31,078 nucleotides of DNA from CAYUMU01 sp964445985 (GCA_964445985.1 CAYUMU010000078.1:1-31078); one strand, 5' to 3'; shown: positions 1-7,646, numbered from the stretch's first letter. Numbers and translations are program-made. Notes: a model not told the origin generated them from the sequence alone.

Positions 1-94
1 TGAACGACATGGCCGTGCCAGCCATGGCCGCGCCGCCAGCGACGTGCGACATGAAGTGCCGGCGAGACATGCCGCGGGGAGTGGTGAGTGACAT
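1..94 (-). CDS. DUF1501 family protein, N-terminal fragment (runs off the window)
   Basis: Reading leftwards from an ATG at 94-92, 31 codons are open to the window edge. The peptide begins MSLTTPRGMSRRHFMSHVAG and continues into an Ala/Gly/Met-rich hydrophobic stretch. This is a twin-arginine (Tat) signal peptide with an SRRHFM core, the usual start of planctomycete DUF1501 (sulfatase-like fold) proteins. An AGGAG Shine-Dalgarno lies about 10 bases upstream of the ATG. The upstream gene on this strand is a DUF1549/DUF1553 protein, the standard genomic partner of DUF1501, which supports the family call. The catalytic part lies outside the window, so the family is inferred from signal peptide and context. 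An alternative is another Tat substrate. Confidence 0.7.
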   Translation of the reverse strand, partial: MSLTTPRGMSRRHFMSHVAGGAAMAGTAMSF

Positions 95-158
95 GGGCGG
101 AGAGCTCCTGAGGGTGGATGTTGGGAAGGTTAGGGTCGATTCGATTGGCTAAGCCGTG

Positions 159-373
159 ATGCCAGGGGGGGACTCTGCTGCGGATTTCGTGCTCGGGCAG
201 TTTGCCCGCGTTATGTTTGCTCCGAATAAACTCTGCTTACTCTGCGGAAATCGCCCTCTAGACTCTCGCTTCCCCTGGCATGGTCTGCTAGAGTGGGGGG
301 GTAGATTTCATTCAACTCTGCTCCGGGTTTCGTGGGAAGCGAAAAGGATTAGCGCTTCCCCGAAACCTTTTTT
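159..373 (+). ncRNA. Candidate structured RNA (unrecognised family)
   Basis: Nested complementary segments are visible. The outer 10-bp stem is ATGCCAGGGG at 159-168 with CCCCTGGCAT at 272-281. A bulged middle stem pairs 180-189 with 245-254. The inner hairpin is CGGGCA at 194-199 with TGCCCG at 203-208 and a three-base loop. The block is followed by a 15-bp hairpin and a T6 run at 326-373, as expected for an intrinsic terminator on the plus strand. No protein gene precedes this terminator, so a plus-strand small RNA is possible. I found no convincing promoter. Alternatives are a palindromic intergenic repeat, or an mRNA processing structure read on the minus strand between DUF1549 and DUF1501. 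Confidence 0.3.
326..373 (+). terminator. Intrinsic-terminator-like hairpin followed by T6
   Basis: GGTTTCG (326-332) plus GGGAAGCG (334-341) pair with CGCTTCCC (353-360) plus CGAAACC (361-367). This gives a 15-bp stem interrupted only by a bulged T at 333, with an 11-base loop. Six T residues follow at 368-373. The T run lies on the plus strand, although the flanking protein genes are on the minus strand. Confidence 0.5.
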
Positions 374-435
374 CATGCGCGGTTCCTAGCGCACCTGAGC
401 TCCTCGCGGTGGAGGGCTCGCTCTTCGGTCTCCGA

Positions 436-3132
436 TCAGTGGTTCAAAATAAACTCGTTGGAATTGAGCAGCACCCACCAGAGATCTTGCAGGGCCGCAC
501 TGGTATCGCCTTGGCGGCGGCGCCATAGTTCGCGTGCCTGATTGAGTTCCAGCTTGGAAGGATTTCGGCCGAGGGCGGCCACGAACAGGTCTTGCACGGT
601 GCTTGCCTGGGCGGTGCTAGCCTGGGCATTATTGGCTTGGGCGGCGCCATGCTGAGCGGCGCGGACCACCTCGCTCAGGAAAGTGCCTCGGTCGCCGCTG
701 GTGGCTTTGCGAACCATTTCGCCATTCCACATCATCAGCGTTTGGGAAATCGTGCCATCGAAGGTGCTGGCCTCGTCGTTTTCGTCGGTATCGAGCGAAA
801 TGGCGAATTGCTCCAGCCACTGGTTCTTTTCACGCTGGCGGGCGGTAAGGTCGGTTTGCCGCATGCCAGCGATGCCCACCGCCTGGTCGGGCGAAGCATG
901 CGTGGCGACGAGCAGCGATTCGTACAGTTCTTCGGGCCGCATTTGGCGGATGTAGAACCGGCTGAACAGGGCCGCGCCGCCATTCTCAGGCTGATCGGCA
1001 TGCGCCAATCGTCCGCCATCGCCCTCACGACGACTTGGAACTTCGTGATGGGGAACTTCGCGACTGGAAAGCCCATAAGCTTCGCTGAGGGTAATCCAGC
1101 GAACGAGCCGTTTGTAGTCGAAACCGCTTTGGGCGAACGCACTGGACAACTGTTCGAGCAACTCGGGGTGGCTGACCGAATTGTGCGGACCCATGTCGTC
1201 GATGGGATGGGTGAAGCCATAGCTGAGGAAGTGCGACCAGAGCCGATTGACGATGGCTTTGCGGAACATGTCGGAGGAGGTCATGATCGCGGCCAGCTCG
1301 CGACGGCGATTGACGTCGTTAATCAGGCCGGAGGGGCCAATTTGTTCGCCGGTGAGGAATACCGGGTAGGCGATCTTCATCACGCCACAGCGAAGTTCGT
1401 AATAAATCTCGGCTTCGCTCGGCGTGCTGCCTTCGCCGGCGAAATCGACATCGACCAGGCGGGTGACGGTACTGCCCGCGGCTTGCCGGCTTTCGGGCCG
1501 GGCCTGGCGGAAGAACGCGTTCAATTCCCAGAATTGGTTCTGTTTGGCATCGTGGAAGGGGTGGTTGTGGCACTGGGTGCATTGCACCTGCACGCCCAAG
1601 AAGATGCGAGCCGTTTTGGCCGTGGCCGGCGTGGCGTTTTCTTGCAGGTTGTCGAGCAGGAAGTTCACCGCCCCGTTGAAGTCGGGCGTGCCGGGGGTAT
1701 TGTCGCCAGTGGCCGTGATCAGTTCGGAAACAAACTGATCGTAAGGCTTGTTGGTCAAAAAGGTTCGCCGCAAGTACTGCTGGAAGCCTTCGCGATCGAC
1801 GAGCTCGTTATCGTTGCTGCGACCGATGAGCAAGTTGGCCCAAATGTTGGACCAGTTTTGAGCGTATTCTTCCAGGTATTCGTCGGAATCGAGCAGGCGA
1901 TGGATCAATTGCTCGCGGCGCTCCGGCGAACGATTGCTCACGAACGTCTGAATTTCGTACATCGTAGGGATGCGGCCGATGACGTCGAGATAAACGCGGC
2001 GGCACCACTCGGCATCGCTGGCAGGCGGTGAAGGCGAAATACCGGCCTCGTGCCAACGAGCCCGAATATGGTGATTCACCATTTGTACCACCGGTTGATC
2101 GCCGTGCGAGAGCAGCAGATTGGCGCCGGGACGAGGCGTGGCGGCAACCACCGCGGGCGGAGTCGCATCGGCAGGCAGAGCTGCAACGGGGTCGGGCGAA
2201 ACGACCGTGGGTGAACCAGGATTCTGGTTAGAAGGCTGCCGCGGGCGTTCACCGGCAGAACCGTTGTTGACCAACTCACGCGGCAGCGGAGGATGTGGCT
2301 GCCCGCTACCGCGTGGGTTATTGGCATCGCTGGGAACATGGCCACTTTCGGGGCCGTCCTCAGGCGAAGACTTGCCCTGGCTGTCGGCGATTCGATCTGG
2401 CGAGTCTTGCCACTCGCGGGAACCGGCGCCGGGCTGGCCAGGGGAGTTTGTTGGCGAATGGGTGGCCGTGCGTTCGAGCGGGTTGCCGGTCGCCGGAGAA
2501 GCCGAATTAGGGGTTGGATTGCCCTGGTTTGGATTAGGCTGGTTTGGATTAGGCTGGTTTGGATTAGGCTGGTTTGGATTAGGCTGGGGACGTGCAATAT
2601 CTTGCGGGCCAGGGGTTTGCGTGTTTGGTTGATCGTTGGCCAAGCGCGAGCCGTGGTCGTTTCGATTGGCCAGCCAGATGCCGCAAGCCACCACCAGGGA
2701 CAGCGCGGCAGCGACACATCCGGCCAGAGCGGGCGACCATTGCCGGCGGCGGGGAACCCGGCTGACTGCCGCTGGGGCGATTGCCGCAGGTCGGGCGGTG
2801 TCGGGCGACAATGGGATTGGCCGCAAACTGCGAGGCTGGGCGGTATTCGATAGTGGGTTCGATGGTAATGGGTAAGCCGGCGAGGGGTTCGCGGGTGCGG
2901 CGTGACCATTGCTGGTCATGGGAATCAGCGATTCGATTCCTTGGGCGGCCAATCGCGACAGGATGGCGGCAGTGAGATCGGGGGGCGACTTGCGGCCCAA
3001 CGACTCTTCCAGCAAGGGATCGATGAGCGGAGCCCGATCGAAGCCGGCGCCGTCTTCGGTCTGGTCGCCTAAGAATAGGTGGGGCTGGGAGTTCGCTGCA
3101 TTGCTTTGCAGGTTGCGATCTTCGGGGGTCAT
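436..3132 (-). CDS. Membrane-anchored DUF1549/DUF1553 protein with CxxCH motif, probable sigma-factor partner
   Basis: An 898-residue protein. The start is set by GGAGG five bases before the ATG at 3132, which overlaps the sigma-factor stop as ATGA; an ATG 21 bases upstream lacks this support. A cytoplasmic N-terminus (about 1-130) has a PPDLTAAILSRL stretch (50-61), of the kind seen in planctomycete proteins paired with sigma factors. One transmembrane helix follows (about 134-154), then a Pro/Asn/Ser-rich linker with four PNPNQ repeats (184-203). The exported part carries DUF1549 from about residue 350, a single C-x-x-C-H at 518-522 (a possible haem c or metal site), and DUF1553 towards the C-terminus. 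I infer an anti-sigma-like anchor fused to an exported, possibly redox-active module. The enzymatic substrate of these DUFs is unknown. Confidence 0.9.
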   Translation of the reverse strand: MTPEDRNLQSNAANSQPHLFLGDQTEDGAGFDRAPLIDPLLEESLGRKSPPDLTAAILSRLAAQGIESLIPMTSNGHAAPANPSPAYPLPSNPLSNTAQPRSLRPIPLSPDTARPAAIAPAAVSRVPRRRQWSPALAGCVAAALSLVVACGIWLANRNDHGSRLANDQPNTQTPGPQDIARPQPNPNQPNPNQPNPNQPNPNQGNPTPNSASPATGNPLERTATHSPTNSPGQPGAGSREWQDSPDRIADSQGKSSPEDGPESGHVPSDANNPRGSGQPHPPLPRELVNNGSAGERPRQPSNQNPGSPTVVSPDPVAALPADATPPAVVAATPRPGANLLLSHGDQPVVQMVNHHIRARWHEAGISPSPPASDAEWCRRVYLDVIGRIPTMYEIQTFVSNRSPERREQLIHRLLDSDEYLEEYAQNWSNIWANLLIGRSNDNELVDREGFQQYLRRTFLTNKPYDQFVSELITATGDNTPGTPDFNGAVNFLLDNLQENATPATAKTARIFLGVQVQCTQCHNHPFHDAKQNQFWELNAFFRQARPESRQAAGSTVTRLVDVDFAGEGSTPSEAEIYYELRCGVMKIAYPVFLTGEQIGPSGLINDVNRRRELAAIMTSSDMFRKAIVNRLWSHFLSYGFTHPIDDMGPHNSVSHPELLEQLSSAFAQSGFDYKRLVRWITLSEAYGLSSREVPHHEVPSRREGDGGRLAHADQPENGGAALFSRFYIRQMRPEELYESLLVATHASPDQAVGIAGMRQTDLTARQREKNQWLEQFAISLDTDENDEASTFDGTISQTLMMWNGEMVRKATSGDRGTFLSEVVRAAQHGAAQANNAQASTAQASTVQDLFVAALGRNPSKLELNQARELWRRRQGDTSAALQDLWWVLLNSNEFILNH
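2511..2585. repeat. 15-bp tandem repeat inside the DUF1549 gene
   Basis: The unit GGTTTGGATTAGGCT occurs four times without change at 2526-2585, preceded by one degenerate unit at 2511-2525. On the minus strand it encodes PNPNQ repeats in the linker just outside the membrane. The unit length is a multiple of three, so copy-number changes would lengthen or shorten the linker without a frameshift. Confidence 0.95.
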
Positions 3133-3641
3133 GCCAACCTCCGATCGATGCACTCGCGAAGCTGCTGCTTGGCCCGCTGCATGAGGTTTTTGGCGCCGTG
3201 CTCGGTCATGCCGAGGGCTTGGGCGATATCGCCTCGAGACTGCTGCTGGCGGAAACGCAGCTCGAGCGCTTGCTGCGCCCGCGTGCTGAGTTTCTGTCGG
3301 CAGAGTTCCAAAGCGTCCATCAAACCTTCTCCTTGATCGGTGGCAGCCCAGCGTTCCCAGGCTGCTTCGGCTTCGTCCAGTTCGCCTGGCAGGTACTTCG
3401 CACTGCGTCGTCGCCAGGAAATCAACAAACTGCGAGCCGATTTTCGCAGATAGGCCATGGTTGCCGCGGGATCTCGGTCTTCAAATGGCCGTTGAAGAAC
3501 GGCCAGGAAGGTTTCTTGGGTGAGATCATCGGCCAAAGGCTCGCTACAGCCCAGGACTCGCAAATACCGCCAAACTCCCACCTGGTGATCGCGGATGATC
3601 GTGGCGAGATCGCGGCCTGTGGTACTAGGCTGCGTGTTCAT
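3129..3641 (-). CDS. ECF-type RNA polymerase sigma factor
   Basis: A 170-residue protein of normal size for extracytoplasmic-function sigma factors. Sigma region 2 spans about residues 15-82, with the acidic DDLTQETF helix at 38-45 that binds core polymerase and a following arginine-rich stretch. Region 4 spans about 115-165 and ends in a helix-turn-helix (SRGDIAQALGMTEHGAKNLM) that would contact the -35 element. The stop codon overlaps the start of the DUF1549/DUF1553 membrane protein as ATGA, so the two are probably translationally coupled. That partner has a cytoplasmic N-terminus and one membrane helix, which fits an anti-sigma role. No clear Shine-Dalgarno precedes the ATG, but a perfect 12-base palindrome lies just upstream. 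The target promoters are not visible. Confidence 0.93.
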   Translation of the reverse strand: MNTQPSTTGRDLATIIRDHQVGVWRYLRVLGCSEPLADDLTQETFLAVLQRPFEDRDPAATMAYLRKSARSLLISWRRRSAKYLPGELDEAEAAWERWAATDQGEGLMDALELCRQKLSTRAQQALELRFRQQQSRGDIAQALGMTEHGAKNLMQRAKQQLRECIDRRLA

Positions 3642-3646
3642 AGGGA

Positions 3647-3658
3647 GAAAGCGCTTTC
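3647..3658. promoter_or_regulatory. Perfect palindrome GAAAGCGCTTTC upstream of the sigma factor
   Basis: A 12-base perfect palindrome ends six bases before the sigma-factor start codon. It could be an operator or a leader element. It occupies the place where a Shine-Dalgarno would be expected, so a protein bound here or an RNA fold could affect expression. Only the palindrome is observed; the function is inferred. Confidence 0.3.
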
Positions 3659-3746
3659 AGGGGGCCAAAGTACTCAGGAAAATTCCGCGAAATCGCACCG
3701 GGATTCGCAAGTAGCTATTCAGGAATGGGTTACAGCTGGCGTCTCG

Positions 3747-3947
3747 CTATGGGAACTTTTTGCCACGATCGGGTTTTGGCAGGCCGGGCGTCGATCCTCC
3801 GGTGGGCGGAAGCGGCATGTTCGGAGGCGCGGTCGATTGGCTTTGGAGCCGCTGGCGTTTCATCGGCAATCGGTACTGCGCGGGTGCTTCCCCCCCAACG
3901 ACTACATCTAGGGCGTCATAACCCTCAGAACTAGAGTTTTCCCCCAT
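3747..3947 (-). CDS. Hypothetical small protein (doubtful)
   Basis: An open frame of 66 residues (78 if an upstream ATG at 3983 is used), ending 105 bases before the sigma factor on the same strand. I do not recognise it. The C-terminal half is Pro/Gly/Lys-rich, with PPNMPLPPTGG followed by PGLPKPDRGKK, and the codon third positions look GC-rich, as in the neighbouring genes. A weak GAGG lies about nine bases before the chosen ATG. There is no signal peptide, membrane helix or known motif. It may be a real small gene at the head of the sigma-factor cluster or a chance frame in a 416 bp spacer. Confidence 0.25.
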   Translation of the reverse strand: MGENSSSEGYDALDVVVGGEAPAQYRLPMKRQRLQSQSTAPPNMPLPPTGGSTPGLPKPDRGKKFP

Positions 3948-4057
3948 CGCTTTGCGCCTCGAGAAGCATTGCATGGCCACCACCGCGCGGGGATTGCCCT
4001 AGAGTTAGTTTAGTCGAAACCTGCGACAATCAAATCATTTGGTAGGGGCAAACCGAC

Positions 4058-5173
4058 ATGCAAGCGACTCGCGTCCTGGTGGTGGATGATTCGCCTTTAA
4101 TCCGCGAAATTATTGCGGATGCGATCCGGGCGACCCCCGGGTTGGAACTGGCTGCCATGGCTGGAGATGGCCATCAGGCGTTGAAGGCGGCGCGGGAACA
4201 CCAACCGGACGTGGTGACGCTCGATGTGCAGATGCCCCAGATGGACGGCTTGGAAACGCTGGAGCGGTTACTCAAGCAGCGGGCTGTTCCCGTAATTATG
4301 GTGAGTGCCCAAACTCAAATCGGGGGCGCTGTTACGTTGAAGGCCCTGGATGTGGGGGCACTGGATTACGTGGCCAAGCCTGGCGGGGCTGGGAATTCGG
4401 GTGGCTGGACGAGCGAGTTGGTTCGGAAAATTCGCGCGGTGGCTGGCGTCGATGTTCGCCGGATTTTGGAGATTCGCGAACAACGCAAGAGCCGGCTGGC
4501 GGCGAAACCCGTGGCCAAACGAACGGGGGCCGACGGGCAGCCGAGCACCATGCTGCCTGGCACGGCGGGCAAACTGGGTGATTGGTGCGTGGCCATTGGG
4601 ATTTCAACCGGGGGGCCGCCTGCTCTGGCGGCGTTGTTCGAGGCTTTGGAGCCCCCTCAACCGCCGATTGTGGTGGTTCAACACATGCCGGCGGCTTTCA
4701 CCACGCAGTTTGCTGCCCGACTGAATCAGCTTTCTCCGCTGACGGTGGCCGAGGCTTCCGCGGGAGTGGTTCTCCAGCCCAACCACGTATGGATTGCACC
4801 GGGCGGAAAGCACTTGCGTTTGAAACCGCGGCTGGCCGAAACGGTTGTGCAAATTGTCGACGACGACCCCGTCAGTGGCCATAAGCCTTCGGTGGACGTG
4901 ATGATGCGCGACGCCGCGGAGCTTTTTGGTGCTCGTTGCGTGGGCGTGATCATGACCGGCATGGGGCGCGACGGGGCCGATGGTTGCAAAGCCATCCGCG
5001 AGGCTGGCGGCTATGTGCTGGGGCAAGATGGTGAAAGCAGCGATGTATACGGCATGAACCGCACGGCCTATCTGGAGGGGGGCGTGAATCGGCAATTTCA
5101 CTTGGATCACGCCGCTCAGATGATTACGCACACGGTGCAAAGGCTGGCGGCTGGCTCGCTGTTGCCGGTATAA
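4058..5173 (+). CDS. cheB: Chemotaxis response regulator protein-glutamate methylesterase/glutamine deamidase CheB
   Basis: A 371-residue protein of standard CheB length. The N-terminal receiver domain (about 1-125) has acidic residues D10 and D11, phospho-acceptor D56, S83 and K107. A variable linker leads to the C-terminal methylesterase domain (about 174-365), with catalytic S183 in GISTGG, H209 in QHMP and D305 in GMGRDGAD. Once phosphorylated, CheB removes methyl groups from glutamates of chemoreceptors and deamidates glutamines, working against CheR in adaptation. No cheA, cheR, cheW or receptor gene lies within the window, so it is an orphan here. Its partners may be encoded elsewhere, or it may serve another signalling array. 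The start has only a weak AGGGG upstream. Confidence 0.95.
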   Translation: MQATRVLVVDDSPLIREIIADAIRATPGLELAAMAGDGHQALKAAREHQPDVVTLDVQMPQMDGLETLERLLKQRAVPVIMVSAQTQIGGAVTLKALDVGALDYVAKPGGAGNSGGWTSELVRKIRAVAGVDVRRILEIREQRKSRLAAKPVAKRTGADGQPSTMLPGTAGKLGDWCVAIGISTGGPPALAALFEALEPPQPPIVVVQHMPAAFTTQFAARLNQLSPLTVAEASAGVVLQPNHVWIAPGGKHLRLKPRLAETVVQIVDDDPVSGHKPSVDVMMRDAAELFGARCVGVIMTGMGRDGADGCKAIREAGGYVLGQDGESSDVYGMNRTAYLEGGVNRQFHLDHAAQMITHTVQRLAAGSLLPV

Positions 5174-5355
5174 CCCCCACGCCGTGGCCGTGGGAACCGG
5201 CGCTCGCTGGCTCTCGACTGGGGGGGCCGGCGGGAAGGGCTTATTCTTGACGGCTTCTTGCCGCGCTTGCGCGCGCTTCTGGCGGCGCGGGTGTGCCGTG
5301 GCTGCTGCGCTCGCAGGGGCGCCGGTGGCGCCGCTGTGGTATCGGAGCCAGTTCT

Positions 5356-5399
5356 GCTGGAGTCGCTTTCGGTGGCCTCCCCCCAGGGAGGACTCCAGC
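5356..5399. repeat. Strong intergenic hairpin (REP-like)
   Basis: GCTGGAGT at 5356-5363 pairs with ACTCCAGC at 5392-5399, enclosing a second perfect stem, CCTCCC at 5376-5381 with GGGAGG at 5386-5391. No T run follows on either strand, so it looks more like a palindromic intergenic repeat than an intrinsic terminator. It could still protect or end the cheB transcript. Confidence 0.6.
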
Positions 5400-5591
5400 C
5401 AAAATAGTCGCTCCCAACTAAAGAACTAGGCATTCTTGGCAAGGCTTGCGGCCCCGGCACTGTTGACCTGAATCCTGCCAGCAGTCGTTCCGATACTTTG
5501 CCTACGTTGCACCCCCACGCGTTCAGCAGATTGACCATTCAACAGCGTCGAGGTTCTTGTCGCTGGAGTGCGGGGCCATCGGCGCTGGTTG

Positions 5592-5629
5592 AAGCATGGC
5601 TCTGCTGGCGAGGCATGCCAGCCATGCTT
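5592..5629. repeat. 10-bp inverted repeat upstream of the secreted toroid-like gene
   Basis: AAGCATGGCT at 5592-5601 is perfectly complementary to AGCCATGCTT at 5620-5629. An alternative fold uses GCTGGC with GCCAGC inside the loop. It lies 38 bases before the next start codon and could be a regulatory leader or a REP-like element. Confidence 0.5.
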
Positions 5630-5666
5630 GTTGAGCAATCACTCCCCCCTGACCTAGTGGTTCGTC

Positions 5667-7646
5667 ATGAAATTGCGTTATCTGCTTTGTGCCTGGGCGA
5701 TTGCGCTCGCGGCAGGCATTCAGGGCGGCGAGTTGAAGGCTCAATGGCTTAAGGCGCTCACGCAATGGGGCAAGTCCGATGCGGAAGATCAATCCACTTC
5801 TGACCAGCCCGACCCGAACGCGCGTTTTCCGCGGCGATTGAATATTGACCGCGCCGGCGATATGAAACCGCTGCGCGACCGCATGCGGAAGGTGCTCACT
5901 CAGCATTATTCCCAGCCATTGAATTCTCGCGACAACGATTCGTGGGAATTGATGCACTCCATTATCGCCTACGGGGTGGATGCCGAATTGCGGGTGGGCG
6001 GTCCTCAGGGTCCGCGCCGCAACGCAATTGGCTACCTGTGCTACAACTACCCTCTCCGCGGTCCGCGGATGCTCAGCGTGCAAAACAATTTGCCTTCGGC
6101 CCAAATTGGGGTGGGCTTGCAAGGGCATCAGGCTCAAATGCTGGCGATCTTGGCGCAGAGCCGGCTGTCGCGCACCTACCCCCTGCTGATCAACGGCCAA
6201 AAGTTCACGATCGAAGACCTGATTCGCGCCGAGCAACTCGCTTGTCGCACCGGCACCGAGTTGACGTTCACGCTGATCTCCATGGCGCACTATCTTCCCA
6301 CCGACGCCAAATGGACGTGCAGCCGGGGCGAAACCTGGGACATTCCCCGTTTGATTCGGGAAGAGATTCGCCAACCGATCACGCACAGTGCCGCCTGCGG
6401 TGGAACCCATCGGCTGATGGGGTTGAGCTATGCCATTCGCCGACGCGAGCAGCAGGGCAAGCCGATCGATGGCGACTTTGCCCGAGCGAAGGAGTATCTG
6501 CAGAATTACTTCGATTGGACGCTCAGTCTGCAAAACCCCGATGGCTCGTTCAGCACGTCGTGGCTGGCCCGGCGGGAAAACCGCGCGGATATCGACCGCA
6601 AGATTCAGTGCACGGGCCACATTACCGAGTGGCTGGTGTACGCCCTGCCCAAAGCGCGATTGCGTGACGAACCGATCGTGGCCGCCGTGGGCTTCTTAAC
6701 TTCGGCGCTGGAAATGAACCGGGGCCGCGAATGGAAAGTGGGGCCGCTGGGCCATGCCTTGCATGCGTTGGCGCTGTATCACCAGCGGGTGTTTGAAGGC
6801 CAAGAAGACCAACCGGCTCAAGACCAACCCAGCCTGGACCAGACCGAGCCCCCGACAAAGCCTGAAGAAACCGTGGAAGTTGCCACCCAAGTTCCGCCGA
6901 AGTCGGAAGCACCGCCGGCGGAGGTTGTGAAGGCCCCGCGGAAGGTGACGACACCCCTGATGAAGACGGCCCCGCCCAAGGAGGCGGTGGTGGAATCGCA
7001 GCCTCTGCTCCCAGGGGCACCGGTCGAGATCAAGCCCAACGCGGCTGAGCCAACCAAGCCGCAAGAGACGCCGGAAGTTGAACCCAAGCAGGCCGTGGCC
7101 GATCCCGACGACCCGCCGGCCGCCGCGCAACGGGGCAGTCAATTGCGGATTTCACCGGCTGGCCCTGTGATGACGACGCCCGATGTATCGGCTCCCGTGC
7201 CGGCGGCGCCCGAGGTCAAGATCACGGAGCCCGCGCCCAAGCTGGCCGAGCCAAAAGAGCCGGCCGACGCGCTCGATTTGGAGTTGTTCCGCGTGATGCA
7301 GGTTCCGGCCGAGGCCGCGACGCAGCCAGAGGGTCGCGGCAGCGAACCGGCGACTCCCGCGACTCCGGCTTTGACGCCCGACGTGCCCCGGAACATGGGA
7401 CCTGCTTTGCAAATGTTGCGTTCAGAAGCGTCGCGGCAGCCGGTCTCGTCCTCGCGACAGGTCGGATTGGGATCGGCGGCCGGAGGCGTGGCAGGGCTGA
7501 TCGGTTCCCACTCCGAGGCACAATCGCCGCCGCTGGAGTTGGAGAACCGTGCGGAGTCGAGCTCGGAAAGCCAGACCAAGGAGCCCATTCACGTGGGATT
7601 GCGGCCGACGAATGGCGCCGGCCCGGCGCTGGTTGCACCCCGCTAG
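5667..7646 (+). CDS. Secreted alpha/alpha-toroid-like protein with a long Pro/Glu/Lys/Ala-rich tail
   Basis: A 659-residue protein with a Sec-type signal peptide (about 1-26). Residues about 55-375 are predicted mostly helical and resemble the terpenoid-cyclase/prenyltransferase (squalene-oxidase repeat) toroid: an HSAACGGTHRLMGLSYA segment, a QNPDGSFS turn like a QW motif, and CTGHITEWLVYAL. From about 380 to the end the sequence is low complexity, rich in Pro, Glu, Ala, Lys and Val (PEVK-like), probably a disordered spacer or wall-spanning stretch. No catalytic aspartates of true cyclases (DXDD) are visible, so I infer a binding or structural role outside the cytoplasm. A second toroid protein is encoded at 18193. 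No good Shine-Dalgarno precedes the ATG. Confidence 0.8.
   Translation: MKLRYLLCAWAIALAAGIQGGELKAQWLKALTQWGKSDAEDQSTSDQPDPNARFPRRLNIDRAGDMKPLRDRMRKVLTQHYSQPLNSRDNDSWELMHSIIAYGVDAELRVGGPQGPRRNAIGYLCYNYPLRGPRMLSVQNNLPSAQIGVGLQGHQAQMLAILAQSRLSRTYPLLINGQKFTIEDLIRAEQLACRTGTELTFTLISMAHYLPTDAKWTCSRGETWDIPRLIREEIRQPITHSAACGGTHRLMGLSYAIRRREQQGKPIDGDFARAKEYLQNYFDWTLSLQNPDGSFSTSWLARRENRADIDRKIQCTGHITEWLVYALPKARLRDEPIVAAVGFLTSALEMNRGREWKVGPLGHALHALALYHQRVFEGQEDQPAQDQPSLDQTEPPTKPEETVEVATQVPPKSEAPPAEVVKAPRKVTTPLMKTAPPKEAVVESQPLLPGAPVEIKPNAAEPTKPQETPEVEPKQAVADPDDPPAAAQRGSQLRISPAGPVMTTPDVSAPVPAAPEVKITEPAPKLAEPKEPADALDLELFRVMQVPAEAATQPEGRGSEPATPATPALTPDVPRNMGPALQMLRSEASRQPVSSSRQVGLGSAAGGVAGLIGSHSEAQSPPLELENRAESSSESQTKEPIHVGLRPTNGAGPALVAPR

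Larger units (their letters stand above)
95..435. other. 341 bp spacer between the DUF1549 and DUF1501 genes
   Basis: I see no convincing gene here. A short plus-strand open frame at 156-389 has no recognisable protein features. These two gene families usually lie within a few bases of each other, so the spacer is unusually long. It is rich in nested inverted repeats, described under the candidate structured RNA and the terminator-like hairpin. Confidence 0.6.
5174..5666. other. Palindrome-rich intergenic region, 493 bp
   Basis: No convincing gene is present. The region holds three separate inverted repeats: CCCACG/CGTGGG at 5176-5194 right after the cheB stop, a strong hairpin at 5356-5399, and another at 5592-5629. 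GC-rich low-complexity sequence separates them. Confidence 0.6.

Noticed and set aside
592..2031. Long plus-strand open frame of 479 codons
   Set aside because: It lies antisense to the DUF1549/DUF1553 gene, which has clear family motifs. The plus-strand translation has no recognisable domain and is a by-product of GC-rich codon use.
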